Shown piece by piece: positions 22,654-33,741 of a stretch of DNA of 64,000 bases. This stretch comes from Mimachlamys varia (lineage: Eukaryota > Mollusca > Bivalvia > Pectinida > Pectinidae). The DNA is taken from assembly GCA_947623455.1 (NCBI GenBank), contig OX392545.1, positions 21,488,001 to 21,552,000 on the forward strand, in the 5' to 3' direction. Each line of letters begins with the position of its first letter. Within the stretch, counting starts at the first letter, position 1. Both the position numbers and the translations under genes were made by a program. The notes beneath the pieces were generated by a model, which had not been told where the DNA came from, did no database searches, and saw only the letters and a program-made list of their open reading frames with translations.

Positions 22654-23180
22654 AATTGTTTATTATACCGAAAAAAAGTCAAATTGAATCAACAAACAAT
22701 GTATTTTTACCATGTTTATCTAAGTGTGTTCACACAATGAAACCAAAAAGAACGACAACTCTTGATATTGTCAGAAAGAGGGATACCATGTGGGTACGTG
22801 CTCGAGGGAGATACGAAGTTTTGTTCTCCCTAGGGAAGACCCGTTGCTTTGTAACACCGTCATGGGACGTGTTTTAACAAATCGCCTTTAGAGGAATCGA
22901 CTTTAGGTATAGTAATACCATTTGATTTTACTTTGATTGAGTTGTTTGGCGTGGCTCTATCTTTGAGGCCGGCTTACCTCTCAACAATTAGTTGAAGGGA
23001 AATGAAGCTTCGCTTGATCATGGTATATAAATAATATTTAAACATTTCGTAGTTCTCGGTACCGTCGCAAACGAGATTGATATATTACAAGTCCGATGAG
23101 TTATTTTTATTAATATGCTAGTATAAATGTTCTATTCAAATGCAGCATAAGCTGGCTATAGATTTGTTTAATAGGAAAGA

Positions 23181-23358
23181 TGACACACAACCATGCTGCA
23201 CCTTTTTAATTTAGTAATAGATACAGTAAGCCCAAAAATGAATTAAGCTGCACCATACAGCTACCTCGTCCTCCTAGGACTCTTCAGTGATGCTAGGGAC
23301 CAAAATGTGGGAATCCAAGTTTTTTTAACTAATGAAGAAGCAGGAGAGTCAGGTACAA
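23181..23358 (+). repeat. ~170-bp interspersed repeat, copy 2
   Basis: Same family as 19421-19587 (inverted there) and 33481-33637. Begins ATGCTGCACCTTTTTAA and ends near GAGAGTCAGGTACA. Confidence 0.65.
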
Positions 23359-23716
23359 GCTCAATATATTCCAAATACATGTATTTTGAATTAACGTCAT
23401 TGCGTAAGACTCGCTTTAGGGGTTGAAATTATGTGTGGCTGCTGCATCATATACGCAAATCATAAAATCGGATACTTTTAAAAAGATAGAAGTGCTTTGC
23501 ATAGCCCATTCAATAACAACGTTGCTATGGCTGACGTCATTTGAATATGACGTTTAAGTGATTATGCCAGGAAGCGAGGAATAATTATTGTATATATATA
23601 ATTCCGCTGTTTTAAAACATGTAAATATACAATCAAATAGTCACAGTTAAATATCCTCTTTATATAAAATACGAAAACCCACATTGCAAAAAACTGTAAT
23701 ATAATTATATGCAGTA

Positions 23717-24221
23717 TACACTGCCATCCAAAAGTGTTGATACAAACTTTGTGTACATATTAAACCATTAGCTAACAAAGACTTAACACCACTGATGCAA
23801 TTTCCTGAAGATAGTCCACTTATTAGTGACAATTGGCATTTTATTTAAAAGAAAAAAACAAGTCCTGGAAGTTGCAGGGAGGGTCAAGGGAGGGTTCTAT
23901 TTTTGATAATGTTCAAAAATGAATAAAAGTTGTTTTTCTTTTATTTGCACAATTAAATGGAATTAAAACACTGGTCCACTGTCAAACATATAGGAAAGAC
24001 ATATATTATTGAATTGTATGTATGAAAAACGTGAAACTGCAAAAATATTGCATTTTGAGGATTTTAATTGTATCAAAATTCATACATACATGTAGTTAAA
24101 AAATATCAAAACATCGTAAGAAGTTAATCATGACATAACAATATCAATATTAAAATTGGGTTTTGCTCAATTTCAAAGCGTGTGCAGAAAAGTTGTATCA
24201 GAACTTTTGGATGGCAGTGTA
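23717..24221. mobile_element. Tc1/mariner-type MITE
   Basis: Element 23719-24219 (501 bp). Its ends CACTGCCATCCAAAAGT and ACTTTTGGATGGCAGTG are perfect inverses, extending imperfectly to about 33 bp, with TA on each outer side. This is the Tc1/mariner pattern. Internal sequence has no transposase, so it is a deletion derivative. Confidence 0.8.
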
Positions 24222-24357
24222 TATACCACAAACAAAGATCGCGATATGGCACAATATAAGCAGAAATTTGTAACTGCAGTAAAACTAAGAAGCTCACAAG
24301 AGAAATAAATACAGAGAACATAGAGAGGAATCGTAGCAGGAGCAATAAACACATCAT

Positions 24358-24423
24358 GGGGACGACGACAGCAACGAAGACGACGACGACGATGACGATG
24401 GCGACGATGACGATGATGCTGCT
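24358..24423. repeat. imperfect (GAC/GAT)n microsatellite
   Basis: A run of GACGACGAC, GATGACGATG and related triplets. The open frames over it on both strands come from the triplet period. Confidence 0.8.
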
Positions 24424-25310
24424 ATTGTTGGTGCTTGTGCTGACCTTTGTAGGGGTCAATCCAACACTTTTAAATAAATGTTTCAGGGAGATACAGATTT
24501 CAGATTACCTTACTATAACGTCTGAGCCAATCCTTTAACGAAGATGGATTGTCCTTTCGTGGCCGTAATATATTGTTTTCCACCTCTTTACAATGGACAT
24601 TGTTTTTGTCCAAAATAAATTTACTTATTTCTTTTCCATGTTGATATCAAATATACTATTAGAGAACAAACTGTTAATAATCAACAAAAAAAATGTTCAC
24701 GCTATAGATCACACGATTATTGCAACATATTTATTCATATGATGTCTGATAAGCTTATCAACCTTTAGAGATGCGGACTGTATATTACGTATTACATGTA
24801 TCGTAGGGTCATATCAGTAAGAGATACCTTAAGTAGGAGGATGTTACAGGACCCCAGTAGTAAAAGAAGATGCTGCATATTAAAAGTATGGACATTGCTT
24901 TATAAACGGACAGGCCCTGTTCCAGGATGACCGGACTGTCCATGTCCATCTCCGTGTATTGTTACTAAAACTCGGTAATGACCGACGCTACACTGGGAGT
25001 ACCGGACTAGCATCCCTGCACTTTACTAAATATCGGCGATTGCCTGTCAACATCTTACACTGGTGTCGGACAAAATAGGAACACTATTATGAATTTATCA
25101 TACCTGAATTAAATGATTGGAGATCGGCGAGTACTGCCAACATTTGACACTTTTAACAGTTTGTTAAATGCGGTGCAAAACCTTCCATATAGGCAAACGG
25201 ACAAAATAGGAACATTACATAAATAGTGAGTATATTATTTCATATAGATTTATCATACCCGAATTCAGTTATTACACATGGAATTTTAACGAAATCAAAC
25301 TGAATTCATT
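24424..25310. other. upstream region of the TRIM-like gene
   Basis: No coding sequence. GGACAAAATAGGAACA with a following ATTTATCATACC(T/C)GAATT is repeated at about 25070 and 25199, a small duplicated block just 5' of the gene. An in-frame TAA lies upstream of the ATG. A 5' non-coding exon could be here but no clear splice pair is visible. Confidence 0.35.
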
Positions 25311-26753
25311 ATGACGTGGCCTCCTCCTGATCCAAATGACGGTAATGACAAAATTCAATGCAGTTTCCATGACGACCATTGTGTAATCGCCGCGTGTGAA
25401 ACTTGTAACGACAGACTCGTTTGCATTCAATGTATGAACTCGTCGTGCTTTGGGCATACTCTTTGTAATTTGGAGGAGATTGCTGAACGTCGGAAACAAA
25501 ATGTATCCTGTCTTGTACGAAACGCGGAGGTGCTTGCTATTCCAAAATTAGAAGTCCATCTCAACCAGGTGAGAAGAAAACGGTCCTTACTTTCTACACA
25601 CTGTGACGAAGTGTCCAGTAACATCCGGAAGCAGGCACAGAAGCTGAAGAGCAGCGTGGAGACAATTTGTGAAAAGCTTGTAGAAGAATGTGCCGAGTTT
25701 CAAAAACGGAAAGACGACATCTTGAAAACTTTCGAAGACAACATATCAAGAGATCATTCTGAACTACTCGACTCTGTCTCTAAGGTGAAGAATATCATAT
25801 CTTCCTGTAACTTACGAGATTTGCTACATGAAGACGTTATATCGATCTTGTCTAAGCCCCAGTCAAAGACCTACGTCCCTGTGATGGCCGCGGTCTGGTT
25901 TACACCTACGGATGACAACATGGCCGACCTGAACCGCCTGTTTGGCACCATGCAGCGGTCGGTGCCTATAACCGAATTTGAACACATACCAAGTGAGGTT
26001 AGGTCTATATGTCTAGTTGGTGACCAAGCATGGCTTACCTGTGAAGGCAACAAGGAGCTGTACCTCACGAACAAAGAGGGGGACTGTGTGCAGAGCATCA
26101 AGGTGTACAACTTCTTTACGAACCAGATCATGGACATCAGCCTTGGAGCAGACGACAGCGTTTGGGTTGCGCGGCGTGACGGAATATTGACCCAGATAAT
26201 GTCACATGATGTCAGAGAAGATCGATTTTTCATCGGTGTAAATGCCACAGCCTACAGTTTGTACGTGTTCAATGACGGGGACGTGGTCGTTGGTTTGGTT
26301 GAAGGAGTCTTCCGAATGAGAGGGAAGCTTGTCCGTTATAGTCCGAAAGGGGAAGTTCTAGATCGCTCAGTTCGCGACAACGACGGAAATCTCCTGTTCT
26401 CAATTCCAAATAAAGTTCGAGGATGTGATGAATCACGCGAGATCGCAGTCGTCAATATCGACAACAAGGGAGACCACTCCGTGGTGGTGTTGGATGCGGA
26501 TATGAAATTCAAGCTTAATTTCAAAGGTAAAGCACCGTTTCGTCCATCAGATGTATGTTTTGATTCCGGACAAAACATTTTAATATCTGATCGAGCCAGT
26601 ATGTCTGTTATGTTGCTCGACTCTCATGGTCGCATGTGTCGTAATCTATTTGTCGATTCACTGGCGCCATCTGCTATTTGCATACAAGGGAATGGAGACC
26701 TTTGGGCAGGGTTCGAAAACGGCTTGGTACGAGTTTACAAGTATGCAACCTAA
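25311..26753 (+). CDS. TRIM2/3-like protein: B-box, coiled coil, beta-propeller (no RING)
   Basis: Intronless 480-codon gene. A B-box zinc-binding pattern is visible: C17-x2-H20-x8-C29-x2-C32-x5-C38-x2-C41-x7-H49-x2-C52. Residues about 60-180 are heptad-like and charged (coiled coil). From about 215 to the end there are repeated short strand-rich units (VRSICLVGDQAWLTCEGN, IMDISLGADDSVWVARRDG, PSDVCFDSGQNILISDRAS, PSAICIQGNGDLWAGFENG) typical of an NHL/six-bladed propeller. The RING finger that gives TRIM ubiquitin ligases their activity is missing, and no RING-coding sequence is visible upstream. By family it should be a cytoplasmic scaffold or RNA/protein-binding factor; bivalves have large families of such genes. 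The frame is complete and undamaged. Confidence 0.9.
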   Translation: MTWPPPDPNDGNDKIQCSFHDDHCVIAACETCNDRLVCIQCMNSSCFGHTLCNLEEIAERRKQNVSCLVRNAEVLAIPKLEVHLNQVRRKRSLLSTHCDEVSSNIRKQAQKLKSSVETICEKLVEECAEFQKRKDDILKTFEDNISRDHSELLDSVSKVKNIISSCNLRDLLHEDVISILSKPQSKTYVPVMAAVWFTPTDDNMADLNRLFGTMQRSVPITEFEHIPSEVRSICLVGDQAWLTCEGNKELYLTNKEGDCVQSIKVYNFFTNQIMDISLGADDSVWVARRDGILTQIMSHDVREDRFFIGVNATAYSLYVFNDGDVVVGLVEGVFRMRGKLVRYSPKGEVLDRSVRDNDGNLLFSIPNKVRGCDESREIAVVNIDNKGDHSVVVLDADMKFKLNFKGKAPFRPSDVCFDSGQNILISDRASMSVMLLDSHGRMCRNLFVDSLAPSAICIQGNGDLWAGFENGLVRVYKYAT

Positions 26754-26865
26754 GTGGAACTTTTCAAATTCCTGAAGTGTTTCGACATTTGCTTTTCATC
26801 TAACATTGTAGCCTCTGAGACAAAACCGGATGTGATGGTAATATTTCCGTTAAAACTTTGACGGG

Positions 26866-26871
26866 AATAAA
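26866..26871 (+). terminator. candidate poly(A) signal of the TRIM-like gene
   Basis: AATAAA about 110 bases after the stop codon. A second AATAAA at 27180-27185 could serve instead. Confidence 0.45.
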
Positions 26872-27544
26872 TCATGCGGATGGATTTACAGATGCCACCG
26901 GTTAAATTTCTTTCGGTAATGAATACTCATAACTTCTACCGATACATAAATTGTTCTATGTCACGTTTTGTGTGGCCTAAAATAATATGGAACTTGTCAA
27001 TATTATATATACATATGTATCGTACATCAATTTTGTATTATACCCTATTGTTATATACATGGTTTATATTATATTATTAACCATCACTAGAATATATCCA
27101 GAATTGCCGTTTTGTGTATTGTAATAATCGTCTCCGTATCATGCTTCTATGTTTTGTTGTTAACTTACTGTTTCCCAGGAATAAAATGAAAAGTTGAATG
27201 AGAAGCAGTATTCGATTTCATCTATAAAGAATCCTCTCACGTCGCCTTTATATTACTTAAGCATTTAACTGCATATGAACGCCCACTGCATTACAGGAAA
27301 AAAGCATGAACCAGGCTATACAGAATCCTCTCACATCGCCTACATATTACACTATGACATTCTTTAGAAACAGTAAAAAATAATCCACAGGGCGATGGAA
27401 ATACTTTCAGCAATACGGAAAATATCAATTGCAACCATTCAAGTATTCGGCAATTCGAATGGACTCTACAAGCATATACAATTGTATTAGAAATCATTTT
27501 ATCGATAGATGGATATAATTTTGTAAGTTTTTGGAATTCAACAT
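26872..27544. other. 3' flank, no gene seen
   Basis: A short repeat, AATCCTCTCACRTCGCCT followed by ATATTAC, occurs at about 27228 and 27324. A 107-codon minus-strand open frame (27291-27614) overlaps retroelement debris and is not supported. Confidence 0.4.
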
Positions 27545-28146
27545 AAATAATTAAAGTACCATTGCAACAAATGAAAACAAGGGACACAAATATAGACAGA
27601 GGAAAGGATCGCATCGAGACCCTTGAAAAGGGTACCAGATAATAAGACCAGGAGTTCCGGAAGGGTAAGCTTACGTTGGCTAGATTTGGCGCTATATTAA
27701 ATGCTGTATATTTATTTATAGCGTCTTCTGCTCCTTGCTCACACTCAAGTAAATGTTACGTTCCAAAGGTGAGAACTGGGTTACCATTCATAGATAGAAA
27801 GTCGACATATATATATTTAAGAAATCACTTCTAATCATCATGCAAGGATACAGAATAGTGCTAATTGAGATCAACTTGGCGATCATAATACTTGCCAAGT
27901 CTTCACCAAACTCCATCACTCAAATACCTGTGCCGTAAGTTTGTCAGCAGCCGACATCAATCACCAAAACTGCAAGCCCTAGCATAACGAATCAACTGCG
28001 ACATGTAAACACCATAGATTTGGAGAGGTAGGGATACCACTATCAAGAAAAGATGTTGCGAGCGGAAAATCGTATAGCTTAGTAGTAAGCTGTCCACGCG
28101 TGACATATTTTAAGTCAAGATCAACATCCAATGGTATTCTAATGTC
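27545..28146 (-). mobile_element. retroelement remnant, minus copy (RT fragment plus tail)
   Basis: Reading the minus strand from 28146: RT segments IPLDVDLDLKY, GQLTTKLYD, then GVYMSQLIRYARACSFGD and a C-terminal piece (KYYDRQVDL region), all with stops and frame changes. The tail repeat follows at 27740-27545. Same family as 13255-13690. Interrupted at 27671-27720 by a foreign 50-bp piece. Confidence 0.7.
27671..27720 (+). mobile_element. SINE/L2-type tail nested in the retroelement
   Basis: TTTGGCGCTATATTAAATGC followed by a T/A-rich run interrupts the tail repeat: other copies go directly from GGTAAGC/AGTAAGC into GTCTTCTGC. The inserted text resembles the tail at 12090-12130, so a short 5'-truncated retrocopy landed here later. 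Confidence 0.55.
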
Positions 28147-28637
28147 ACGGTTAATTCGTTATTCTAGGGCTTACTCTAAATATATCGAGATTTTCTTGAT
28201 GATTGGCGACTGCTGACAAACTTACAGCAGAGGAATTCGAGCCCGCCGAGATGCGGGATGATTAGAAGTAGGATCAAGTTTTATGATCGCAATCTTGGTC
28301 TCATTGAGAAATAGTTTGTATCCTTGTGTCATATGAAAATGGACGTTTTTTTGAGTATGCTCATCAATGTGCTTACTTGTTGTGATTGAGAATAATGACT
28401 CGGTTCTCACTTTGAGGACTTGACGTTTACTTGGATGTGTCCAAGATTTACCTGGCGGGTGTTGTCGGTGAAGCAGACGACGCTTACTCTTCCGGGACCC
28501 CTGGTCTTATTATTGTTGTAGATTTGCAAGGGGTCTCCATGTAAATCTTCCTTTATTAATAATATGCCTATTTTAATAGATTTTGAGTTCGGATTATGGT
28601 TCTGTTGACACTTTAGTATTCTTTTATTTTATTTACA
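28147..28637 (+). mobile_element. retroelement remnant, plus copy (RT C-terminus plus tail)
   Basis: Starts abruptly in RT sequence (RLIRYSRAYSKYIEIFL), then stops and a C-terminal piece (KFYDRNLGLIEK), then VIENNDSVLTL and the tail repeat (28440-28625). The end, CTTTTATTTTATTTACAG, resembles a splice acceptor. It abuts the minus copy at about 28146, head to head. Confidence 0.7.
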
Positions 28638-31313
28638 GGCTCACAACCATATGTAATTTGTAATATAATGTAAATAGAGGATTTTACACGATATGAAATT
28701 TATTAATCGAGTTCAATAATTTCCATATTACATTGACACGAATATAAAATTCTATTTATCACAATACTTATATTTAAGAAAAAATACACCAAAACTCTCC
28801 CATTTATTCTCTTTAAGAAAGGCAAATTTCTACATTGACGGTACGATTTTCATTGCCGAGACAATCATATGACGTCAATTAAGAATGTATTTCTTTATCC
28901 ATAACGGTCGTTATGTACACGCGTTGACACGGTGATTTAGTTGTGACGCGGTCTGACGTCGGACGTCGTAACTGCAGGGCACCGCCATGTTTGCGTTACC
29001 GTCAAAGAATTTCGAATGGATATGATTGGAATCAAAAGTTTGCTAGAAACCAGTTATTTTATAATCAAAAGAAGGTATTCCATATATATTCCATGTTCAA
29101 AAGCTTGAAGGAAGCAAACAATGACCGTCAGTGACTTGTTATTGTTCTGAAGCGTGAACTACGCCATATTTGAACAAATATCAATCCGCCGAGCCCTTTT
29201 TTCATTGCGTATACGCTAATTTGTTGGCAATCAGAGTTTACTAAGCTCAAGAAAGGAGAGGTGTAATATAAAGGTAGGAAAGCAATGGTTCTCGAGACGT
29301 AGCACGTGGTTTAATAATGACGTCATAGACCAAGCTTGTTCAATGAGTCTTGTTCCGCCGCTTCGAATAACATGGAGAATGCCCTTGCGTCAAACGCTCA
29401 AATGACTAATAATTATCATTGGCGACAATTTTACTCAAGCTGGGCTGTTCCGCCGACCGACACAGTAGTAATATATTAATTGGAAAAAGTATAAATGAAG
29501 TGAAGCAATTGTTCTATAGTAAAAATGTTAATGGATTGAAAGTCATTTTTGTTACTTTCATAGTGCTATGAAAGATCAGCCGTTACATCCATATTGCATA
29601 AGGGGGCATTTTTATGTTATAAGCTGTTACAAACTCTCAGGTCCCTAAGGTTAAAGATAATGCACAGTCCGTTTGACTGGAAAAGCTAGATCGACAGTTA
29701 GTCAGTATTTCCCCTCATATACCTAGCTGGACAAACGTCCTATTGACATTTAAATTACCTTAGGTGTATGCCAAAATTAAGCCGCATTTATAAGTGAAGT
29801 ACTGCTTTCCAAGTTTACGCGATGTAAGTGCTCCTGTATTGGAAGGCTGCAGTATGTTCGTGTTAGCACCCTTGCGATAGTGCGGAACTGATGGCGACTT
29901 TATAGTGCTACCACACTGAAGTATACTACCGAAGGCCCCCAGCAGAACACCCCACCAGGTCACATTATACTGACAACAGGTGAACCAGTCATTCCAATCC
30001 CATAATACTGAGCACCAAGACGATAGTAACTACCATTTTGTGACTCGTGTGGGTCTTATGTCTCGGCTAGGGGACAGAACCAAAAACCTTTCTCACAGGT
30101 TCGAACGCTGAACTGAAGGCATAGCAAGTAATTAATGGAAAAATATCTAAATGTAACGGGATTGTCAGAGTTCTTATCATTATACAATGTATTCATATCA
30201 TTTCAGCAAAACTTACAAACATGCTGTCCTTTTTTTAGCTCATTTACAGAAACATTTAGTCGAACACAATGAACACGGTGGATTTTAATAATTTCATGTT
30301 TAAAATAGTGACACAAACAATCCTTGATTTTGACGTACGCGTCTAACAATACCATATAATATATATTATATAAGTCAGTTGCTGGCACATACCCATGTAC
30401 TATGACGCGACTGCCCGGGGATAACACAACCGACCTGGTATCACACTAAATTCGTTAACAAAAACGTATTGTTCAAGTATCACAATATCAAATACTTCAC
30501 ATTTTAAGTACTGAGATAAAAACATCTTGCATTATCAACTTTAACAGTATTGGTTTGTTTTAAACGAACCTCGCATTGTATACTGTAAAGATAACACGAA
30601 TTCAAATGATAGCCCTTGAAATTATAGATTACATTATACCGTAAATCGGTTTTTTGCGAGTATCTAATTTTCTCTATGTTCACAACATTCCATCGCAAAA
30701 ATGAAATATCGCTAAAATTGGTTTCATTATACAGCATGAAATAACAGTATAAGATGAAACCATTAGGATAAAACTTTATGATAACCTCAAAGCACGACCT
30801 GATGTAACTTCCTTAGCCCTACAACGACATATTGCCGTGCTACTGTATCCGCGATAACATTTGATGCAATACCTGAGGGTTTTTAATAAATATAATTGCA
30901 CATTACTCATTTGTGTGTGTTCTATAAGATACATACCATAAAATTTACAATTGTAGCTGGGTCTCAACGCTAATTGAAAATATATACTAAATATAAAACA
31001 TGTGATATTGTACAGAAAACGCGAAATTTAGCATACGCTAAAAAATACCGATATACGGTATCTACTGCAATAAGAAATTGGTACAAGCTTCTTGATTAAC
31101 TAGTTACATATTGTAAGTGTACATTTATAAATATATCGATGTTATCTAAAACAAAGTCGTTTAAATCCAACGGAATATTTTGCAAATATAGATCGTATGC
31201 TTATCGTTATAACTATATATTTACAGTCTACACTGATATTCACTCGATAACCATTGTACTGCAAACGAGAGTTATTTTCCAGTAACTATACTTGAGAACG
31301 TGCACAGTTTCTA
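28638..31313. other. intergenic, no gene seen
   Basis: No supported coding exon. Around 29930-30100 the text GGTCACATTATACTGACAACAG, GTGAACCAGTCATTCC and GGGGACAGAACC resembles, from memory, a repeat common in bivalve DNA; I cannot verify this. Short open frames at 29760, 30203, 30504 and 30776 lack support. Confidence 0.35.
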
Positions 31314-31408
31314 TGACGTCAACAACAGTATATGTGGGCGGAGCTATGCAAATTATCCCGTTCGAATCACAATTGTATGACGTCATTAACAATTGAAATG
31401 GGCGGGGC
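31314..31408. promoter_or_regulatory. duplicated CRE plus GC-box cluster
   Basis: TGACGTCA (31314-31321) is followed by GGGCGG (31336-31341) and an octamer ATGCAAAT. About 64 bp on, TGACGTCA (31378-31385) and GGGCGGGGC (31400-31408) recur in the same order. The spacing suggests a duplicated promoter-like module. No downstream gene is identifiable, so it may equally be part of a MITE. Confidence 0.3.
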
Positions 31409-31553
31409 TAGCTACGGCTTGTGCAAACTTCATGCTGTTACATTTATTGAACTGTTTTCACGTTTGTAAGTTTTGAAATGAAATATATGTCTGCATATGG
31501 GGCTAAATTGAAGAGAAAAATTATGAACCATTTACAGAAAAATACTGTAAATA

Positions 31554-31710
31554 TAAGGATTAACCTTTGATTTTGTTTAGTTTATGAGATCATAAATCCA
31601 ATGGAGCAGTCGGTAAATTTAACGTAAACGCTTCGCGTTTACGCAATTTACCTCGTGCTCCATTGGATTTATGATCTCATAAACTAAACAAAATCAAAGG
31701 TTAATCCTTA
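31554..31710. repeat. long perfect palindrome with 55-bp arms
   Basis: 31554-31608 and 31656-31710 are exact reverse complements (TAAGGATTAACCTTTGATTT ... AAATCAAAGGTTAATCCTTA). The 47-base centre itself contains GGTAAATT/AATTTACC and the palindrome CGTAAACGCTTCGCGTTTACG (read as CGTAAACGC-TTC-GCGTTTACG). Likely a young MITE or foldback element. Confidence 0.9.
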
Positions 31711-31791
31711 AATATACATGAATATATATCCGACCTTTTTGAATAGTTGAATTTTAAAAGATCTGTCTTCTCTCGTGTATGAAGTATTATA

Positions 31792-32028
31792 TATAAACTT
31801 TATTTATTTTACAACAATTATGAAACAAGCTATACAACTTATATTAGTCACTCTTGTTGGCCCGGATGTTAGCGCGCGAGGGGTCTTATTGTGGGAGGAA
31901 ACCGGAGTACCCGGAGAAAACCCACGTGGTCGGGCAGGTGACCCCATACCTTTTCACGTCCGATTGGGGAATCGAACCCCGGCCGCCTTGGTGAAAGGCA
32001 AGTGCGCTATCCACTGCACCACCCGACC
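31792..32028 (-). mobile_element. complete tRNA-derived SINE, copy 2
   Basis: Minus strand, 5' end at 32028. It has GGTCGGGTGGTGCAGTGGAT with box A (32021-32011), then GGGTTCGATTCCCC as box B (31980-31966). The body shared with 14102-14260 follows, and it ends in an A/T-rich tail. The tRNA-like head is well kept. Confidence 0.85.
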
Positions 32029-32290
32029 ACCCATATGAAATATTATGTTCATAGGAGATGGCTTCATAAGTTGTCATAACTTGTGCCAAATAATTTATTG
32101 TTCTTATTTTGGACAATAAAATAAGGTTAAAGACAATACAAAGTCCACATTTATCTTTTAGAACACATTTTACTTGATATATGCTGATTTTTTCTGTCAA
32201 TACTATTTTGCAGAATGGAAGAATTTCACAAACCTAGTTTTTATCTTGGTTGTTTCAGTACATCTTCTTTCACGTCTTACTACGTCCTCG

Positions 32291-32608
32291 ATATCCAGGG
32301 GTTACGATCACCTACGCTCTCTACATCTCGGGAATCATCCTCGATATCCAGGGGTTACGATCACCTACGCTCTCTACATCTCGGGAATCATCCTCGATAT
32401 CCAGGGGTTACGATCACCTACGCTCTCTACATCTCGGGAATCATCCTCGATATCCAGGGGTTACGATCACCTACGCTCTCTACATCTCGGGAATCATCCT
32501 CGATATCCAGGGGTTACGATCACCTACGCTCTCTACATCTCGGGAATCATCCTCGATATCCAGGGGTTACGATCACCTATGCTCTCTACACCCCTGGAAT
32601 ATGTCATA
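32291..32608 (+). repeat. 53-bp minisatellite, six near-identical units
   Basis: Units ATATCCAGGGGTTACGATCA, CCTACGCTCTCTACATCTCG, GGAATCATCCTCG. Spacing is exactly 53 bp and units are virtually identical. All three frames are open across it because 53 is not a multiple of three and no stop is in the unit; these frames are not genes. Degenerate relatives lie at 33170-33480. Confidence 0.92.
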
Positions 32609-33480
32609 GCGAAAATAAAGGCTCCGTGTGTGGTACCTTGTTGATGAGGCAGGGAAAACTACTTCGATCCTTTGATGTACACCAAAAGAATATCGCGATC
32701 ACATAACGGTAAATATTGACAGGCTTTGTTGGGTGTCGCTTCTTTGAAATTTTAAAAGAAAGGTATCGGCCTAGCGATTGGTCGGTATTTTTTTTAACCT
32801 GAGACCAATCAAACTACTATAAGTACCTTCAGTTTTGAAACGACATATCCAAGGGTAGTCCGAAGGGTTTCGACCCTCTAACCCACCAAATATTTGGACG
32901 GCTGGTGGAAGCGAGACTTCCCTTCGGACTAATCCAAGGGTGTACAGAGTGAGAAGGTGAACGCAATTCCTGGGTATCAAGGATGCTAACAGCAGCATGT
33001 CCCTTACTTACTTAACGAACATCGTAATCAACGTTTTGAATAGCTAAATATATAGATATCGATCAAATAATTTGTCAATATTTGTAAATGATGTCAATAT
33101 TTTTCAAGTATTTTAGTTTGACACCCAATATGTGGTTTACTAGTTGTGCACTCTGCTGAATGCGTGTCATCCTTGATATCCAGGGGTACGCCAACCTGCC
33201 TACAGCCTTTACATCCCTGGAGTGGGTCATGGCAAAACTACAGGCATGCTAAGGTAAAATATCTGACCAATCGCTTAGGCTGATATCGGTCTTTTAGAGC
33301 AATCGACTTTAAAGATTGTCAATATTTATCGTAATGTGATCACGAGAACCTTTGGTGTTCATCAAAGGGTCAAACCAGTCTTCTTGCCTCATCAACAAGG
33401 TGGCGCACAATGAGCCTTTTTTTGGTTTTGCCATAATATATCCCAGGGGTGTAGAGAGCATAGCCATTGGATGACGTAAC
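32609..33480. other. no gene; scattered 53-bp-related pieces
   Basis: Single degenerate units occur at about 33170-33230 (+) and 33425-33465 (-). An inverted pair AGTCCGAAGGG / CCCTTCGGACT frames 32855-32930. Nothing coding. Confidence 0.45.
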
Positions 33481-33637
33481 ACACACATGTGCTGCACCTT
33501 TTAAATTAATTTAGTAATAGATACAGTATGCCGAAAAAATGAATTAAACTGCACCATACAGCTGTTTTGTCCTCCTAGGCCTCTTCTTTGATGCTAGGGG
33601 CCAAAAGGTGGGAATCCAAAGATTCTAAACTAATGTA
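33481..33637 (+). repeat. ~170-bp interspersed repeat, copy 3
   Basis: Same family and orientation as 23181-23358: TGCTGCACCTTTTAAA, AGTAATAGATACAGTATG, CTCCTAGG and GGTGGGAATCC. Confidence 0.65.
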
Positions 33638-33741
33638 GTGCCACAACTCTAATGAGATTAACTGTGGCTCCAGCAAACCTTGGGGACTAAAAGGTCCACC
33701 ACCCTCTATCGGATATAGGGGTGGTGTAGATCGATAAAGCG

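Noticed and set aside
24124..24538. Hydrophobic open frames over the GAC/GAT repeat
   Set aside because: Produced by a triplet microsatellite, present on both strands at once, and overlapping the end of a MITE.
31966..32028. Functional tRNA gene on the minus strand
   Set aside because: A and B boxes are present but there is no matching acceptor stem, and the segment continues into a SINE body shared with 14102-14260.
32174..32706. Three overlapping open frames over the 53-bp array as genes
   Set aside because: All three frames are open because the unit lacks stops; no unique coding sequence flanks them.
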